DNA from: JAICQM01 sp963781555
Lineage (GTDB): Bacteria; Chloroflexota; Limnocylindria; QHBO01
Assembly (NCBI GenBank): GCA_963781555.1
Contig: CAWAGB010000006.1
Coordinates: 496,001 to 560,000, forward strand
Length of the DNA: 64,000 nt
Direction of reading: 5' to 3'
Shown: positions 16,603 through 25,138 of the stretch, one piece after another
How the letters are laid out: each line of letters begins with the position of its first letter
How positions within the stretch are numbered: position 1 is the stretch's first letter
Program-made: the position numbers and the translations under genes
The notes under the pieces: model-generated
The model's input: the letters and a program-made list of their open reading frames with translations, nothing else
Databases searched by the model: none
What the model was told of the DNA's origin: nothing

Positions 16603-17093
16603 CGGGCCACCGCCCGGGCGGTGCTCACGGACCGATACGCCGCGCCGATCGCCGCGGCGAGGGCATCGGTCGCGTCGTCCGGGACGCCCTTGAGGCTCAC
16701 GCCCAGCAGCCGCTCGACCATCTCGGCGACCTGACGCTTGTCGGCGTTGCCGCTGCCGCAGACCGCCATCTTCACCTCGTTCGGCGTCGGCTCATCGATC
16801 GGTAGGTTCGCCTCGGCGGCGACCAGCAGCGCCACGCCGCGGGCCTGGCCGACGGTCATGGCGGTCTGGACGTTGCGCTGGAAGAAGAGGCGCTCGACGC
16901 TCACCACGTCGGGACGATGCTCGGCGAGCAGCGCGCGCAGCGCTGCGTGGAGCTCCACCAGCCGCACGGCATCGGTGTGGGTGGCAGCGGTGCGCACCAC
17001 GCCCGCGTCGATCATGCGCAGTGCGCCGCCCTCGAGCGCGACCACGCCGAAGCCGCAGATGGCGGTGCCTGGGTCGATGCCGAGCGCGATCAC
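16599..17093 (-). CDS. ruvC: Holliday junction resolvase RuvC
   Basis: This dimeric endonuclease resolves Holliday junctions. The 164 residues begin at GTG with ALGIDPGTAICGFGVV (catalytic Asp7). SVERLFFQRNVQTAM supplies the catalytic Glu. VPDDATDALAAAIGAA near the C-terminus supplies the last acidic residues. It is the first gene of ruvC-ruvA. Confidence 0.95.
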   Translation of the reverse strand: MIALGIDPGTAICGFGVVALEGGALRMIDAGVVRTAATHTDAVRLVELHAALRALLAEHRPDVVSVERLFFQRNVQTAMTVGQARGVALLVAAEANLPIDEPTPNEVKMAVCGSGNADKRQVAEMVERLLGVSLKGVPDDATDALAAAIGAAYRSVSTARAVAR

Positions 17094-17099
17094 GCGCCC

Positions 17100-17105
17100 A
17101 TCCTA
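17100..17105 (-). promoter_or_regulatory. TANNNT -10 box (leaderless start of ruvC)
   Basis: On the minus strand TAGGAT lies 6 nt before the GTG at 17093, in the 24-bp gap after yebC. Confidence 0.45.
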
Positions 17106-17117
17106 GGCGCTGGCGCC

Positions 17118-17876
17118 TCAGGCGACCGATGCTTCGAGCGACTCCATCAGCTCGGCCGGGATGTCGAAGTTGGCGTACACGTTCTGGACGTCGTCGAGGT
17201 CCTCGAGGCGCTCCACGAAATTGAGCACGGCGCGCGCATTCTTCTCGTCGGCCAGCTCGACCCTGGTGGTCGGCTCCATGCTCAGCTCCGCGCTGTCCGC
17301 CTCGTAGCCGGCGGCCGCGAGGGTGCTGCGCACCCGCTCCAGGTCCGCTGGATCGGTGTAGACGACGACCGCACCGGCATCCGGCGTGTCGACATCGGTC
17401 GCGCCGGCGTCGATGGCGTGCAGGCTCAGCTCATCCGGGTCGCGGCCGTCGAGCGGGATGCTGATGACGCCCTTGTGCTCGAACTGCCAGGCGACCGGGG
17501 CCAGCGACCCGCCCGCCTTGTTGAACGCGGCGCGGATGTCCGACGCGGTGCGGTTCTTGTTGTCGGTCATGGTCGCGACGATCAGCGCCACCTGGCTGGG
17601 ACCGAAGCCCTCGTAGCTGATCTCCTCGTACTGCTCGGTGTCCGCGCCGGCGCCGGTGGCGCGCTCCACGGCGCGCTTGATGTTGTCGGCCGGCATGCTG
17701 TTGGCGCGGGCCTTGTCGATGGCCATGCGGAGGCGGTAGTTGCCTTCCACGTCTCCCCCGCCCTGGCGGGCGGCGGTGATGATCTCGCGGGTCAGCTTCG
17801 TGAAGAGCGCGCCGCGCTTGGCGTCGTTGGCGCCCTTCTGTCGCTTGATCTGCGACCACTTGCTGTGGCCGGACAT
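17118..17876 (-). CDS. yebC: YebC/PmpR-family regulator
   Basis: The 252 residues start MSGHSKWSQIKRQKGANDAK, the invariant family N-terminus. EGFGPSQVALIVATMTDNKN and WQFEHKGVISIP follow. Members act as transcriptional regulators and, in recent work, as relievers of ribosome stalling at proline tracts; both assignments come from other species. Its leader carries SD GGAGG. A -10-like TAGAAT lies about 40 nt upstream, so unlike ruvC it probably has a leadered mRNA. Confidence 0.92.
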   Translation of the reverse strand: MSGHSKWSQIKRQKGANDAKRGALFTKLTREIITAARQGGGDVEGNYRLRMAIDKARANSMPADNIKRAVERATGAGADTEQYEEISYEGFGPSQVALIVATMTDNKNRTASDIRAAFNKAGGSLAPVAWQFEHKGVISIPLDGRDPDELSLHAIDAGATDVDTPDAGAVVVYTDPADLERVRSTLAAAGYEADSAELSMEPTTRVELADEKNARAVLNFVERLEDLDDVQNVYANFDIPAELMESLEASVA

Positions 17877-17927
17877 GGACCCTCCAGGTGGTGGTTCGTG
17901 CTCAGCGGAGCGCTGATTCTACCAACC

Positions 17928-18893
17928 TCAGCGCTGTCGCTCGAAGCGGCGGCCGAGCCACGCGTCCACGCTCCAGCGCCCCGCCCCCAGCACGACGAGG
18001 ATCGAGCACAGCCCGAAGAGGCCGACGTGGGCCAGGATCGGGTCGTCCGGCAGGCCGAAGACGGCGAGTGTGAGCACCACGAACCCGACCGCCGCCGACG
18101 CACGCGTCAGCACGCCGAGGAGGATGGCAAGCCCCAGCGCCGCCTCGACGAGCCCGGCGCCCACCACCCACAGCTCCGGCGAGACCGGGATCAGCGAGGT
18201 GAGGTGGTACTTGTCGACCGCCTCGAGGGCCTGCGGGTAGACGAGAAACTTGTCGGTGATCCCGGAGGCAAGGAAGGCGCCGCCCAGCCCCACCCGCACC
18301 AGCAAGGGAACGAGGTCGTCGTAGACCCGCTTCGTCGGCTCCTCGGTGGCGGCGCGACTGCCCGGCGCGCGCGGAAAGGCATGGCGCAGCAGATCATCGG
18401 CGCTCGGCAGGCCTGGTCCGACCAGTGCCAGCGCGGCGAGCCCGCCCGCCACGTCCCAGATCTCGATCAGCCCCGGCTGCCACACCAGTCCGCCCAGGTA
18501 AACCAGCAGCCCGGCGATCGCGGCGGGCCGCACGGCGAGGCCCAGCAGCAGCAGAAAGCCGAGCGCGCTGAGCGCAAGGTACGGCCACTCCGGCGGGCTG
18601 ACATCGGGCGCGAACAGGACGCGGGTCAGCCCTGCTCCGAGCAACACCAGGCCAAAGGACAGACGCAGCATCCAGGGAACGTAGTCGCGGTAGGTCTCCG
18701 CCCGGGCAACCAGGCGGAGGCGGGCTGCCTCCATCGGTCTGATGCGTGCCCAGGCGAGGACCAGCCCGAGCACGACCAGCGCGCCCGAGGCCAGCAGCAC
18801 TACGTTGCCGACGTGGGACAACGTCTCGAGCAGGAAGCCGAGCGGGTCGGGGGCGGGTTCCGGGTCGGTGACGTAACGGACGTGGAGGAGCAT
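17928..18893 (-). CDS. DoxX-family membrane protein
   Basis: The 321 residues have about eight hydrophobic helices. The C-terminal half is a DoxX domain (LLVRVGLGGAFLASGITDKF, AGLVEAALGLAILLGVLTRA). The N-terminal half appears to repeat the same fold (WMLRLSFGLVLLGAGLTRVL, LLLGLAVRPAAIAGLLVYL), suggesting an internal duplication. DoxX proteins are integral membrane proteins associated with respiratory or thiol-stress complexes. The specific partner is unknown. Confidence 0.75.
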   Translation of the reverse strand: MLLHVRYVTDPEPAPDPLGFLLETLSHVGNVVLLASGALVVLGLVLAWARIRPMEAARLRLVARAETYRDYVPWMLRLSFGLVLLGAGLTRVLFAPDVSPPEWPYLALSALGFLLLLGLAVRPAAIAGLLVYLGGLVWQPGLIEIWDVAGGLAALALVGPGLPSADDLLRHAFPRAPGSRAATEEPTKRVYDDLVPLLVRVGLGGAFLASGITDKFLVYPQALEAVDKYHLTSLIPVSPELWVVGAGLVEAALGLAILLGVLTRASAAVGFVVLTLAVFGLPDDPILAHVGLFGLCSILVVLGAGRWSVDAWLGRRFERQR

Positions 18894-18959
18894 GGATTGA
18901 TCGTCCCATCATTCGACCGATGGGTGCACGATAATGACGCCCCACTTCGAGGAGCTTCG

Positions 18960-21035
18960 ATGACGCCGACCACGCCCGACCGCATCCGCAACGTCGCTCT
19001 CATCTCCCACGGTGGCGCCGGAAAGACGAGCCTCGCCGAGGCGATGCTCTTCGATGCCGGCGCGATCGGGCGACTGGGCTCCGTCGACGCCGGGACGTCG
19101 ACCCTCGACCACGACCCGGATGAGCAGAAGCGCAAGCAGAGCATCGACCTGGGCGTCGCCACGCTGGAGCACGAGGGCGTGCGGATCACGATCGTCGATG
19201 CCCCTGGCTACGCGGACTACGCGTCGGACGTGGTGCAGGCGCTGGCCGCCGTGGACGCCGCGATCGTGCTCGTCGACGCGAGCGCCGGTGTGGAGGTGGG
19301 CACCGAGGAGGTGTGGCGCATGGCGGACGAGCGCGGCCTGCCGCGGTTCGTGTTCGTCAACAAGATGGACCGCGAGAACGCCAACTACGACGCCGTGCTT
19401 GACCAGCTCAAGGCGCGCTTCGGCGCCAAGATCGCGCCGGTGTACCTGCCCATCGGGGCGGCCGACTCGTTCCGCGGCTACGTCGACGTCATCGAGGAGC
19501 ACGCCACGGTCTACGAGAAGGGCAAGCCCTCCGAGGTGCCCATCCCGCCGGAGCTGGAGGGCATCGAGCACTCCCGCCGCGACGCCCTGGTGGAGGCTGC
19601 GGCAGAGGCCAGCGACGAGCTGATGGAGAAGTACCTCGAGGGCCAGCCGTTCAGCGACGCGGAGATCGAGGCCGCCGTCCACAAGGGCACCCGCGAAGGC
19701 AGCGTGGTGCCCGTCTTCGTGGGCTCGGCGCTCAAGAACATCGGCGTCCGCGAGCTGCTGAGCATGATCGTCAAGCACATCCCCTCGCCGGCCGAGCTGG
19801 GTGCGCGACAGACCGCCGACGGCGCGCGCGTGGAGCCGGATCCCGCCGCGCCCTTCGTCGCCCAGGTGTTCAAGACGGCCGCCGACCCATTCGTCGGACG
19901 CCTCACCTACTTCCGCGTCTTCTCCGGCAGCATGGCCAGCCAGGGCCACGTCTGGAACGCCACCCGCAAGACGGAGGAGCGCTTCGGCAACCTGCTCGGC
20001 CTGCTCGGCAAGGACCAGACCACGCTCGGCAAGGTCGGCCCCGGCGACATCGCGGCGGTCGCCAAGCTGACCGGCACGCACACCGGTGACACGCTCACCG
20101 CCGACCGTAGCCACGCCGTTCAGATGCCGCCGCTGGTCTTCCCCAACCCGACCCTGCAGGTGGCCGTCGAGCCGGAGTCGAAGGCGGATCTCGACAAGCT
20201 CGGCCAGGCGCTGCACCGCCTCGAGGAGGAGGAGCCGGCCATCCGCATCCATCGCGAGGAAGGCACCAACGAGACGATCCTGACCGCCATGGGCGATGCC
20301 CAGGTCGACGTCATCGTGGATCGCCTGAAGCGCAAGTTCGGGGCAGCGGTGCGTACCGCCACGCCACGTGTGCCGTACCGCGAGACGATTCGCAAGCCGG
20401 CACGGGTCGACAACAAGTTCAAGCGCCAGACCGGCGGCCACGGGCAGTACGGCCACGTGGTGATCGAGTTCGAGTCGGCCGAGATGGGTGCCGGATTCGA
20501 GTTCGGCAACAAGATCGTCGGCGGGGTCGTGCCGCGGCAGTACATCCCGGCGGTCGAGAAGGGCCTTCACGAGGCAATGGCCGAGGGCGTCCTCGCCGGC
20601 TACCCGGTCGTCGACCTGCGAGCCACCCTGGTTGACGGCTCGTACCACACCGTCGACAGCTCCGAGATGGCCTTCAAGATCGCCGCCTCACAGGCGCTCA
20701 AGAAGGCCTTCGAGCAGGCTGATCCGATCCTCCTGGAGCCGATCCTGGAGGTGGAGGTGATCGTGCCGGACGAGTACATGGGCGACGTCATGGGCCAGAT
20801 CACCGCCAAGCGCGGCCACGTGCTGGGGATGGACTCCGACGGCGGGCTGCAGCATCTGCGCGCTCACGTCCCGCAGGCGGAGATGTTCCACTACGCCACC
20901 GAGCTGCGCAGCATCACCCAGGGCCGCGGGCGCTTCACCTCGAAGGTGGATCACTACGCCGAGGTGCCGCACCAGGTGGCCGAGAAAGTGATCGCCGAGC
21001 ACGCCGCGCACGCCGGAGCGGCCGACAAGCACTGA
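18960..21035 (+). CDS. Elongation factor G-like GTPase, EF-G2/FusA2 type
   Basis: The 691 residues have all five EF-G domains. The G1 loop is SHGGAGKTS (16-24), G4 is NKMD and the G5-like motif is SALK. Later domains carry GHGQYGHVVIEF and DEYMGDVMGQITAKRGHVLGM. Two features mark it as the EF-G2-like paralogue group rather than canonical EF-G: HGGAGKT instead of HIDAGKTT, and DAPGYADY instead of DTPGHVDF, so the catalytic His is Tyr84. FusA2-type proteins may have weak ribosome-dependent GTPase activity. It is not next to rpsL/rpsG, where the housekeeping copy usually lies. SD GAGGAG precedes the ATG. Confidence 0.85.
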   Translation: MTPTTPDRIRNVALISHGGAGKTSLAEAMLFDAGAIGRLGSVDAGTSTLDHDPDEQKRKQSIDLGVATLEHEGVRITIVDAPGYADYASDVVQALAAVDAAIVLVDASAGVEVGTEEVWRMADERGLPRFVFVNKMDRENANYDAVLDQLKARFGAKIAPVYLPIGAADSFRGYVDVIEEHATVYEKGKPSEVPIPPELEGIEHSRRDALVEAAAEASDELMEKYLEGQPFSDAEIEAAVHKGTREGSVVPVFVGSALKNIGVRELLSMIVKHIPSPAELGARQTADGARVEPDPAAPFVAQVFKTAADPFVGRLTYFRVFSGSMASQGHVWNATRKTEERFGNLLGLLGKDQTTLGKVGPGDIAAVAKLTGTHTGDTLTADRSHAVQMPPLVFPNPTLQVAVEPESKADLDKLGQALHRLEEEEPAIRIHREEGTNETILTAMGDAQVDVIVDRLKRKFGAAVRTATPRVPYRETIRKPARVDNKFKRQTGGHGQYGHVVIEFESAEMGAGFEFGNKIVGGVVPRQYIPAVEKGLHEAMAEGVLAGYPVVDLRATLVDGSYHTVDSSEMAFKIAASQALKKAFEQADPILLEPILEVEVIVPDEYMGDVMGQITAKRGHVLGMDSDGGLQHLRAHVPQAEMFHYATELRSITQGRGRFTSKVDHYAEVPHQVAEKVIAEHAAHAGAADKH

Positions 21036-21039
21036 GCGG

Positions 21040-22326
21040 CTAGGGCCGCGAACCCCCGGCGTCGACCACCCCGAGCGCACGCTTGCCGCGCCGCAGGAGC
21101 AGCCAGCGACCGTGGAGCAGAGTGGCGTCGTCCGTGGCGGTCTCCGGATCCGTCACCCGCACGTTGTTGAGGTAGGCGCCCCCCTCGGCCACGGTGCGTC
21201 GCGCCTGCCCTCGGCTCGCCGCGAGCCCGGTGGCGACCAGCAGATCCACCACCGAGGGCAGTGGTCGCTCGACCTCGGCCCGCGGCAGGTCGCCCAGCGC
21301 ACTCTCCAGCGTGGCCGCATCGATCGCCGCCAGGTCGCCCGAGCCGAAGAGCGCCTCGCTCGCCGCGACCGCCCCGTCCGCCGCAGCGAGACCGTGGACC
21401 AGCGCGGTGAGCTCATGTGCCAGAAGCCGCTGCCCCTCGCGTCGCTCGGGATGCGCGACGATCTCCGCCTCGAGCGCCTGGATCTCCTCTGGCACGCGGA
21501 AGCTGAAGGCGCGGAGCAGCGGTCCGACATCCGCATCGGCCTGGTTGACGAAGTACTGGTAGAACGCATACGGCGAGGTCATCGCGGGGTCGAGCCACAG
21601 CGACGATCCGGCGGTCTTGCCGTATTTCGTGCCGTCCGCCTTCGTGATCAGCGGCGTGGCCAGGGCATGGACCTCGGCACCCTCGACTCGCCGGATCAGG
21701 TCCACCCCGGCGGTCAGGTTGCCCCACTGGTCGGAGCCGCCGGTCTGCAGGATGCAGCCGAAGCGGCGGTGCAGCTCCAGGTAGTCGTTGGCCTGCAGAA
21801 TCTGGTAGCTGAACTCGGTGTAGCTGATTCCCGCCTCCAGGCGCGTCGCCACGACCTCCTTGGCCAGCATGCGGCTCACGGTGAAGTGCTTGCCGACGTC
21901 GCGCAGGAAGGCGAGCACCGGCATCGGTCCGGTCCAGTCGAGGTTGTTGGCAAGCAGCGCCGGGTTGTCGCCGTCGAAGCGCAACACCCCGGTGACCTGG
22001 CCACGGATGCGGTCGACCCAGCCGGTGACCACCGCCTCGTCGTTGAGGGCACGCTCCTCCGACTTGCCCGATGGATCGCCGACCATCCCGGTCGCGCCGC
22101 CTACGAGCCCGATGATGCGGTGGCCGGCGTCCTGGAAGCGGCGCAACGTCACCAGCTGCACGAGGTTGCCGAACTGGAGCGACGGTGCGGTAGGGTCGAA
22201 TCCGCAGTAGAGGGTGATCGGGCCCGCGTCCATTCGCGCGCGCAGAACGTCGAGATCGGTCGCGTGGGCGACCATCCCGCGCCAGGCGAGCTCGTCGAGC
22301 AGGTGGGGTCGGCCGGATCGGTCCAT
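21040..22326 (-). CDS. tyrS: Tyrosyl-tRNA synthetase
   Basis: The 428 residues comprise a class I catalytic domain (LYCGFDPTAPSL, VGGATGMVGDPSGKSEER, ILQTGGSDQWGNLTAG), the KMSKS-equivalent KADGTKYGKTAGSS and a C-terminal S4 domain (ASRGQARRTVAEGGAYLNN). The HIGH-equivalent loop reads QFGN at residues 51-54, while bacterial TyrRS almost always keeps the first His (HxGH/HxGN). That is a real codon (CAG), one base away from CAC. The gene is divergent from the PBP gene. Confidence 0.93.
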   Translation of the reverse strand: MDRSGRPHLLDELAWRGMVAHATDLDVLRARMDAGPITLYCGFDPTAPSLQFGNLVQLVTLRRFQDAGHRIIGLVGGATGMVGDPSGKSEERALNDEAVVTGWVDRIRGQVTGVLRFDGDNPALLANNLDWTGPMPVLAFLRDVGKHFTVSRMLAKEVVATRLEAGISYTEFSYQILQANDYLELHRRFGCILQTGGSDQWGNLTAGVDLIRRVEGAEVHALATPLITKADGTKYGKTAGSSLWLDPAMTSPYAFYQYFVNQADADVGPLLRAFSFRVPEEIQALEAEIVAHPERREGQRLLAHELTALVHGLAAADGAVAASEALFGSGDLAAIDAATLESALGDLPRAEVERPLPSVVDLLVATGLAASRGQARRTVAEGGAYLNNVRVTDPETATDDATLLHGRWLLLRRGKRALGVVDAGGSRP

Positions 22327-22335
22327 GGGAGCGCG

Positions 22336-22341
22336 AGTATA
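22336..22341 (-). promoter_or_regulatory. -10 box of tyrS (near-leaderless)
   Basis: On the minus strand TATACT, the best -10 match in the window, lies 9 nt before the tyrS ATG. Confidence 0.5.
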
Positions 22342-22372
22342 CGGTCAGCGGCTCCTCGAACGGCACCCGTGC

Positions 22373-22378
22373 TACCCT
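22373..22378 (+). promoter_or_regulatory. -10 box of the PBP gene (near-leaderless)
   Basis: TACCCT lies 9 nt before the ATG at 22388. With the tyrS box it forms back-to-back promoters in a 61-bp gap. Confidence 0.45.
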
Positions 22379-22387
22379 TCGGCCCGC

Positions 22388-25138
22388 ATGTCCCGTCGTC
22401 CTCCTCCCGGCTACCGATCCGTCGCGCGCGGCCAGGCGGCGCGCGGTCCGCGGACCGCCGGGCGAGCCCCGGTCCGGCGCGGGATCGCCCCGCTGCCAGC
22501 CATGCTGATGGCGATCTTCGCCATCCTCGGGGTGGCGCTGTTCATCGGTGCCATGGCGGTCTACGCGCGCTACACCACCGACCTACCCTCCGTCTCGGAG
22601 CTCGAGAACTTCGACCTCGCCGAGGGCTCCACTGTCCTTTCGGCTGACGGCGTTCAGCTGGCGACCTTCGCGACCGAGGACCGTCGCACGATCCCCTTCG
22701 ATGAGATCCCGCAGGTCATGCGCGACGCGCAGGTGGCCGCCGAGGACCGGACCTTCTGGACCAACCCGTGCGTCGACTTCCGAGGCATCGTGCGCGCGTT
22801 CGTGCAGAACCTCACATCCGGCCGCCAGGTCTCCGGCGCCTCTACGATCTGTCAGCAGCTGGTCCGCGCGCGGCTCTTCGACGCGGAGCTGATGGCCGAC
22901 CCGGCGCGCGAGGTCGAGCGCAAGATCAAGGAGGCAGTGCTTGCCCTGCGCGTTTCTGACGCGTACCCGGGCGAGCAGGGCAAGGAGACGATCCTTGCCA
23001 TGTACCTCAACCAGTTCTACTACGGCAACAACGCCTACGGCGTGTGGGCCGCGGCCAACGCCTATTTCGGCAAGGACATCACGGCGGACGACGAGGCCAA
23101 CCGGCTCACCGTCAGCGAGGCGGCCCTCCTCGCGGGGCTCGTGCGCTCACCGTCCAGACTCGACCCGACCAAGGTCGCCGTCCGGCGGGAGGGTCCGAAC
23201 GGGCCAATCCTGGTGGTCCCGGAAGACGCCGATGCGATCCGCGTGCGGGGCTTCGTGCTCGACAACATGCTCGCGTCCGAGTACATCACCCAGGCCGAGT
23301 ACGACGCCGCCAATGCGGAGGAAGTGGTGCTCGCGCCACCGGTCGACGACCAGTTCAAGGCGCCGCACTTCGTGTACGCCGTGCGTCGCGCCGCTGCCGA
23401 CCTGCTGGGCGACGAGCAGCCGCTCGACTCGGAGGGCCTGCGCATCATCACCACCCTCGATTACAACGGCTACCAGGTGCCGGCCGAGAAGTGGACGATG
23501 ATCGCGTATGACATGGACCGCCTCACGACCGAGGAGCTGAGCGCCAAGTACGGCGAGGCGGCACTGCGCTGGATCGGCCAGCTCCAGGGCCGCAATATCA
23601 ATAACGCCGCCATGGTCAGCCTCAACTACCGGACCGGGGCAGTCATCTCGTACGTCGGCTCGGCCAATTTCTACGGCGACGCGACGCCGGAGCACCAGCC
23701 GAACTTCGACGTCGTCGGCCAGGCGTTCCGGCAGTCCGGCTCCGCCTTCAAGCCGATCACCTACGCCACCGGCTTCGAGCGTGGCGTCATCACCCCCGCA
23801 TCGATGCTGATGGACGTGCGCACGGAGATCGTGCCCGGCACCGACTTCTCGCCGCCGAATGCCGACGAGCGCGAGCGTGGCCCGGTGCGTGTCCGGGATG
23901 CGCTCAAGTACTCGATGAACATCCCGGTTGCCAAGGCGCAGCAGCTCATCGGCACAACGAACGTGGTGGCTCAGGCCGAGCGCCTGGGCCTCGCCTGGGA
24001 CCCGCAGCAGGATCCCAACGTGCCGTCGTTGACGCTCGGGACCATCGGTGTGCACCAGCTCGACCTGGCGGCCGCCTACGGTGCGCTGGCCAACGGCGGG
24101 GTGTACCACGCGCCGTACCTCATCGAGCGCATCGAGGACCGCGCCGGCAATGTGATCTACGACCACGCGGCGGCCGCCCCGGAGCCCCAGCAGGCGATCT
24201 CGCCGCAATCCGCCTACCTGGTGACCGATATCCTGGCCGACAACACCGACCCCGCCACGAACGCCATCTGGGGCGAGCGCTTCCAGCTGCTGGGTGCCGA
24301 TGGCGCCCGCCGTCCCGCCACCCTGAAGACGGGCACCACGAACGACTTCAAGGACCTCCAGGCGTTCGGGTACCTGGCGGCGGACGCCGATCCCACCGTC
24401 CCCGATGGCGCGGTGGTGACCGGCGTGTGGGTGGGCAACAGCGACTTCTCCGCCATCCAGGACGTGTTCGCCGCCGACGGGCCGACCTACATCTGGCACG
24501 ACTACATGGCCGAGGTCGCCGCCCTCAACGAGCTGCCGGTGCGCGACTTCATGCGGCCCGACGGGATCGTCGACGCCGAGGTGGATGCATTCTCGGGCCA
24601 GCTTCCGGGCCAGTTCACCGAGACGACGATCAGCGAGGTGTTCGCCGCTGCCAACGCGCCGACCCAGCAGGACACCCTGCACCGCGAGCTGCGCATCGAG
24701 GCGGAGACGGGCAAGATCTGGCAGGAGGGCTGCGGTGACTTCGAGACCGAGCCGCCGTCCGCCACGCCCGCGCCAAGCGCCTCTCCCCCACCACCAACGG
24801 CGAAGGAACAGGTCTTCCTGGACCTCTCGGGCGTGGAGGAGTCGCAGCCGACCTGGCTGGCGGCGAACCGGGCATGGATCGAGCGATTCCAGGGCAACGA
24901 GGACGGCATCGACCGGTCCCCCCTCGGCGCGCTGGATGCGCCGCTTGCGCCGTCCGAGGAATGCACCCCGGGCGAGGTGCCGACCTCCACGCCGTCGCCG
25001 ACTCCGTCACCGACCCCGTCGCCCAGCCCGACACCGTCGCCGACGCCCAGCCCAACCCCGAGTCCGACCGAGACTCCGACGCCGACCCCCACCCCGGTGC
25101 CCCCGCCCCCACCACCGCCGCCGCCGCCCGCGGGCTAG
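22388..25138 (+). CDS. Class A penicillin-binding protein (transglycosylase/transpeptidase)
   Basis: This bifunctional peptidoglycan polymerase has 916 residues. It has a cytoplasmic Arg/Pro-rich head and one TM helix (about 38-60). The GT51 domain has catalytic Glu119 in VAAEDRTFW and ASTICQQLVRARLF. The transpeptidase domain has S452AFK, S509MN and KTGTT at about 647. The C-terminus is an extracellular tail of alternating Pro-Thr/Ser-Pro repeats ending in polyproline. The GT motif differs slightly from the usual EDRRFYxHxGxD and GGSTITQQ (here WTNPCVDF and SGASTICQQ), giving two extra Cys. The stop shares a CTAG with mutS2. Confidence 0.92.
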   Translation: MSRRPPPGYRSVARGQAARGPRTAGRAPVRRGIAPLPAMLMAIFAILGVALFIGAMAVYARYTTDLPSVSELENFDLAEGSTVLSADGVQLATFATEDRRTIPFDEIPQVMRDAQVAAEDRTFWTNPCVDFRGIVRAFVQNLTSGRQVSGASTICQQLVRARLFDAELMADPAREVERKIKEAVLALRVSDAYPGEQGKETILAMYLNQFYYGNNAYGVWAAANAYFGKDITADDEANRLTVSEAALLAGLVRSPSRLDPTKVAVRREGPNGPILVVPEDADAIRVRGFVLDNMLASEYITQAEYDAANAEEVVLAPPVDDQFKAPHFVYAVRRAAADLLGDEQPLDSEGLRIITTLDYNGYQVPAEKWTMIAYDMDRLTTEELSAKYGEAALRWIGQLQGRNINNAAMVSLNYRTGAVISYVGSANFYGDATPEHQPNFDVVGQAFRQSGSAFKPITYATGFERGVITPASMLMDVRTEIVPGTDFSPPNADERERGPVRVRDALKYSMNIPVAKAQQLIGTTNVVAQAERLGLAWDPQQDPNVPSLTLGTIGVHQLDLAAAYGALANGGVYHAPYLIERIEDRAGNVIYDHAAAAPEPQQAISPQSAYLVTDILADNTDPATNAIWGERFQLLGADGARRPATLKTGTTNDFKDLQAFGYLAADADPTVPDGAVVTGVWVGNSDFSAIQDVFAADGPTYIWHDYMAEVAALNELPVRDFMRPDGIVDAEVDAFSGQLPGQFTETTISEVFAAANAPTQQDTLHRELRIEAETGKIWQEGCGDFETEPPSATPAPSASPPPPTAKEQVFLDLSGVEESQPTWLAANRAWIERFQGNEDGIDRSPLGALDAPLAPSEECTPGEVPTSTPSPTPSPTPSPSPTPSPTPSPTPSPTETPTPTPTPVPPPPPPPPPPAG
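24990..25135 (+). repeat. Low-complexity PTPSP-encoding repeat
   Basis: Imperfect tandem units of about 6-12 nt (variants of CCGACGCCGTCG) encode the Thr/Ser-Pro tail of the PBP, followed by about ten Pro codons. It is a cell-wall-spanning linker, and unequal recombination could change its length. Confidence 0.8.

Noticed and set aside
16917..18959. Long plus-strand frame running into EF-G from 16917
   Set aside because: It is antisense to ruvC, yebC and the DoxX gene, with low-complexity translation. The EF-G homology and SD start at 18960.
18909..20648. 579-codon minus-strand frame
   Set aside because: It is antisense to the EF-G-like gene and arises from high-GC codon bias.
24990..25135. 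Possible CRISPR or minisatellite array
   Set aside because: The repeats are coding PTPSP codons without spacers or cas genes.
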